Part shown: positions 14,563-15,051 of the stretch, piece after piece
Layout of the letters: the number at the start of each line of letters is the position of its first letter
Position numbering within the stretch: the first letter of the stretch is position 1
Origin: CAZPMT01 sp964587655
GTDB taxonomy: Bacteria > Hydrogenedentota > Hydrogenedentia > Hydrogenedentales > SLHB01
Assembly: GCA_964587655.1 (NCBI GenBank)
Contig: CAZPMT010000138.1
Span: forward strand, 1-15,051
Direction: 5' to 3'
DNA: 15,051 nucleotides
Program-made: the position numbers and the translations under genes
Notes under the pieces: model-generated
The model's input: only the letters and a program-made list of their open reading frames with translations
The model's database searches: none
Told to the model about the DNA's origin: nothing

Positions 14563-14710
14563 CGGTCAAACAATACACTCGCCACCCGGTTCGGCTCAAC
14601 TGCCGTGTTGACGGCCACACGGAACGACAACGGGCCTGCTGCACATCGTCGCATGGCGCCAGGAGATGCCCCCGCACTATTGCGAAGAAGCCTTGATGGA
14701 AGCCCAAGCA
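14545..14710. other. Gene-poor stretch with a possible coding remnant
   Basis: There is no complete gene. On the plus strand from about 14608 to 14710 one frame reads plausibly as protein (GLLHIVAWRQEMPPHYCEEA followed by LMEAQ) with GC-biased third positions, but it has no start, follows a TGA, and runs directly into the 60-bp repeats. I do not recognise it; it may be the stump of a gene cut by the repeat array. Confidence 0.3.
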
Positions 14711-14981
14711 GACGGGAATCCAGGCCGGTTCCGCGCGCACAGCGACTCCTGCTCCCGTCATTCCCGCGCAGGCGGGAATCCAGGTCGGTTCCGCGCGCAC
14801 AGCGACTTCTGCTTCCGTCATTCCCCTCCCTTCCGTCATTCCCGCGAAAGCGGGAATCCAGACCGGTTCCGCCCGCACAGCGACCCCTCCTCACGTCATT
14901 CCCGCGCAGGCGATAATCCAGACCGGTTCCGCGCGCACAGCGACTTCTGCTTCCGTCATTCCCGCGAAAGCGGGAATCCAG
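14711..14981 (+). repeat. Tandem array of about 60-bp units, each with a REP-like palindrome
   Basis: Four copies of cgtcattcccgcg with paired arm and ending gggaatccag start at 14756, 14834, 14894 and 14954. A truncated copy with only the right arm is at 14711..14723. The palindromes (28 bases) alternate with a conserved 32-base spacer containing ggttccgcgcgcacagcgac. The period is 60, except one 78-base interval that holds an 18-base partial duplication of cgtcattcccc. The third full copy has a decayed right arm (cgataatcc). The spacers are nearly identical to each other. The array ends two bases from the stop of the gene at the right edge. Confidence 0.88.
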
Positions 14982-14983
14982 TC

Positions 14984-15051
14984 TCATTGCAGTTCCTCCG
15001 ACAAGTCGCGCCATTCGGGGTTCTCGCGTTCGATGAGTTCCAGCTTCCAGG
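14984..15051 (-). CDS. C-terminal end of an unidentified protein, cut by the window edge
   Basis: The minus strand reads WKLELIERENPEWRDLSEEL then Q and TGA (stop at 14986-14984). The charged, Glu-rich composition and GC-biased codons look like real coding sequence. Only 22 codons are visible, so no family can be named. The repeat array begins immediately beyond the stop. Confidence 0.5.
   Translation of the reverse strand, partial: WKLELIERENPEWRDLSEELQ

Noticed and set aside
14711..14981. CRISPR array
   Set aside because: The spacers between the palindromes are nearly identical to each other, the repeats are degenerate, and no cas genes are present.
14514..15014. Minus-strand frame of 166 codons
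   Set aside because: Its repeated Gly/Arg/Asp text is a direct translation of the 60-bp repeat array, and it overlaps the real-looking C-terminus at 14984..15051 in another frame.
1..15051. tRNA, rRNA, riboswitch or integrase-att signals
   Set aside because: None recognised by eye on either strand; a covariance-model search would be needed to exclude small RNAs.

Overview
The window looks like a chromosomal segment from a GC-rich, Gram-negative-type bacterium that degrades carbohydrates. The gene types (Tat-exported Gfo/Idh/MocA oxidoreductase, Tat-exported xylose-isomerase-like TIM-barrel protein, single-domain PQQ-like beta-propeller, DUF5107-TPR protein, GH29 enzyme) are the mix typical of Planctomycetota, Hydrogenedentota, Lentisphaerota and related lineages. 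The phylum is inferred from gene content; there is no rRNA or other phylogenetic marker here.

Layout. On the minus strand, 4727 down to 129 reads as one probable operon: Tat-secreted sugar oxidoreductase (3213..4727), Tat-secreted sugar isomerase/epimerase-like protein (2261..3202, ten bases downstream, Shine-Dalgarno touching the previous stop), and a cytoplasmic DUF5107-TPR protein (129..2144). Divergent from it is a secreted beta-propeller protein (4901..6133, +). A convergent intergenic region carrying an inverted pair of palindromes follows. Then comes a second minus-strand pair, 10553 down to 6283: a 927-residue exported protein fusing an oxidoreductase-like domain to a large uncharacterised domain, and a 478-residue exported protein that is a free-standing paralogue of that domain. 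Divergent from this pair is a secreted GH29 fucosidase-like enzyme (10757..12067, +), followed by an MFS transporter of the organophosphate:phosphate antiporter type (12256..13854, +). A small region of decayed genes closes the window: an intact antitoxin, a toxin that has lost most of its length, a minus-strand DUF4926 gene that has lost its stop codon, a 60-bp repeat array, and the last codons of an unidentified minus-strand gene.

How the genes may work together. Most products carry export signals (two Tat, four Sec-type), which suggests sugar chemistry outside the cytoplasm: a GH29 hydrolase, NAD(P)-type oxidoreductase folds exported folded through Tat, a TIM-barrel isomerase or lyase candidate, and an MFS importer. 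The substrate cannot be read from the sequence.

The window is rich in small palindromic elements. Three sites share a GGTT...AACC core but have different arms (3050..3076, a pair at 6148..6250, and 12105..12128). One lies in frame inside a coding sequence. A second family (cgtcattcccgcg...) occurs once at the left end and as a tandem array at the right end. A 9-bp GATC-containing repeat sits between the two paralogous genes.
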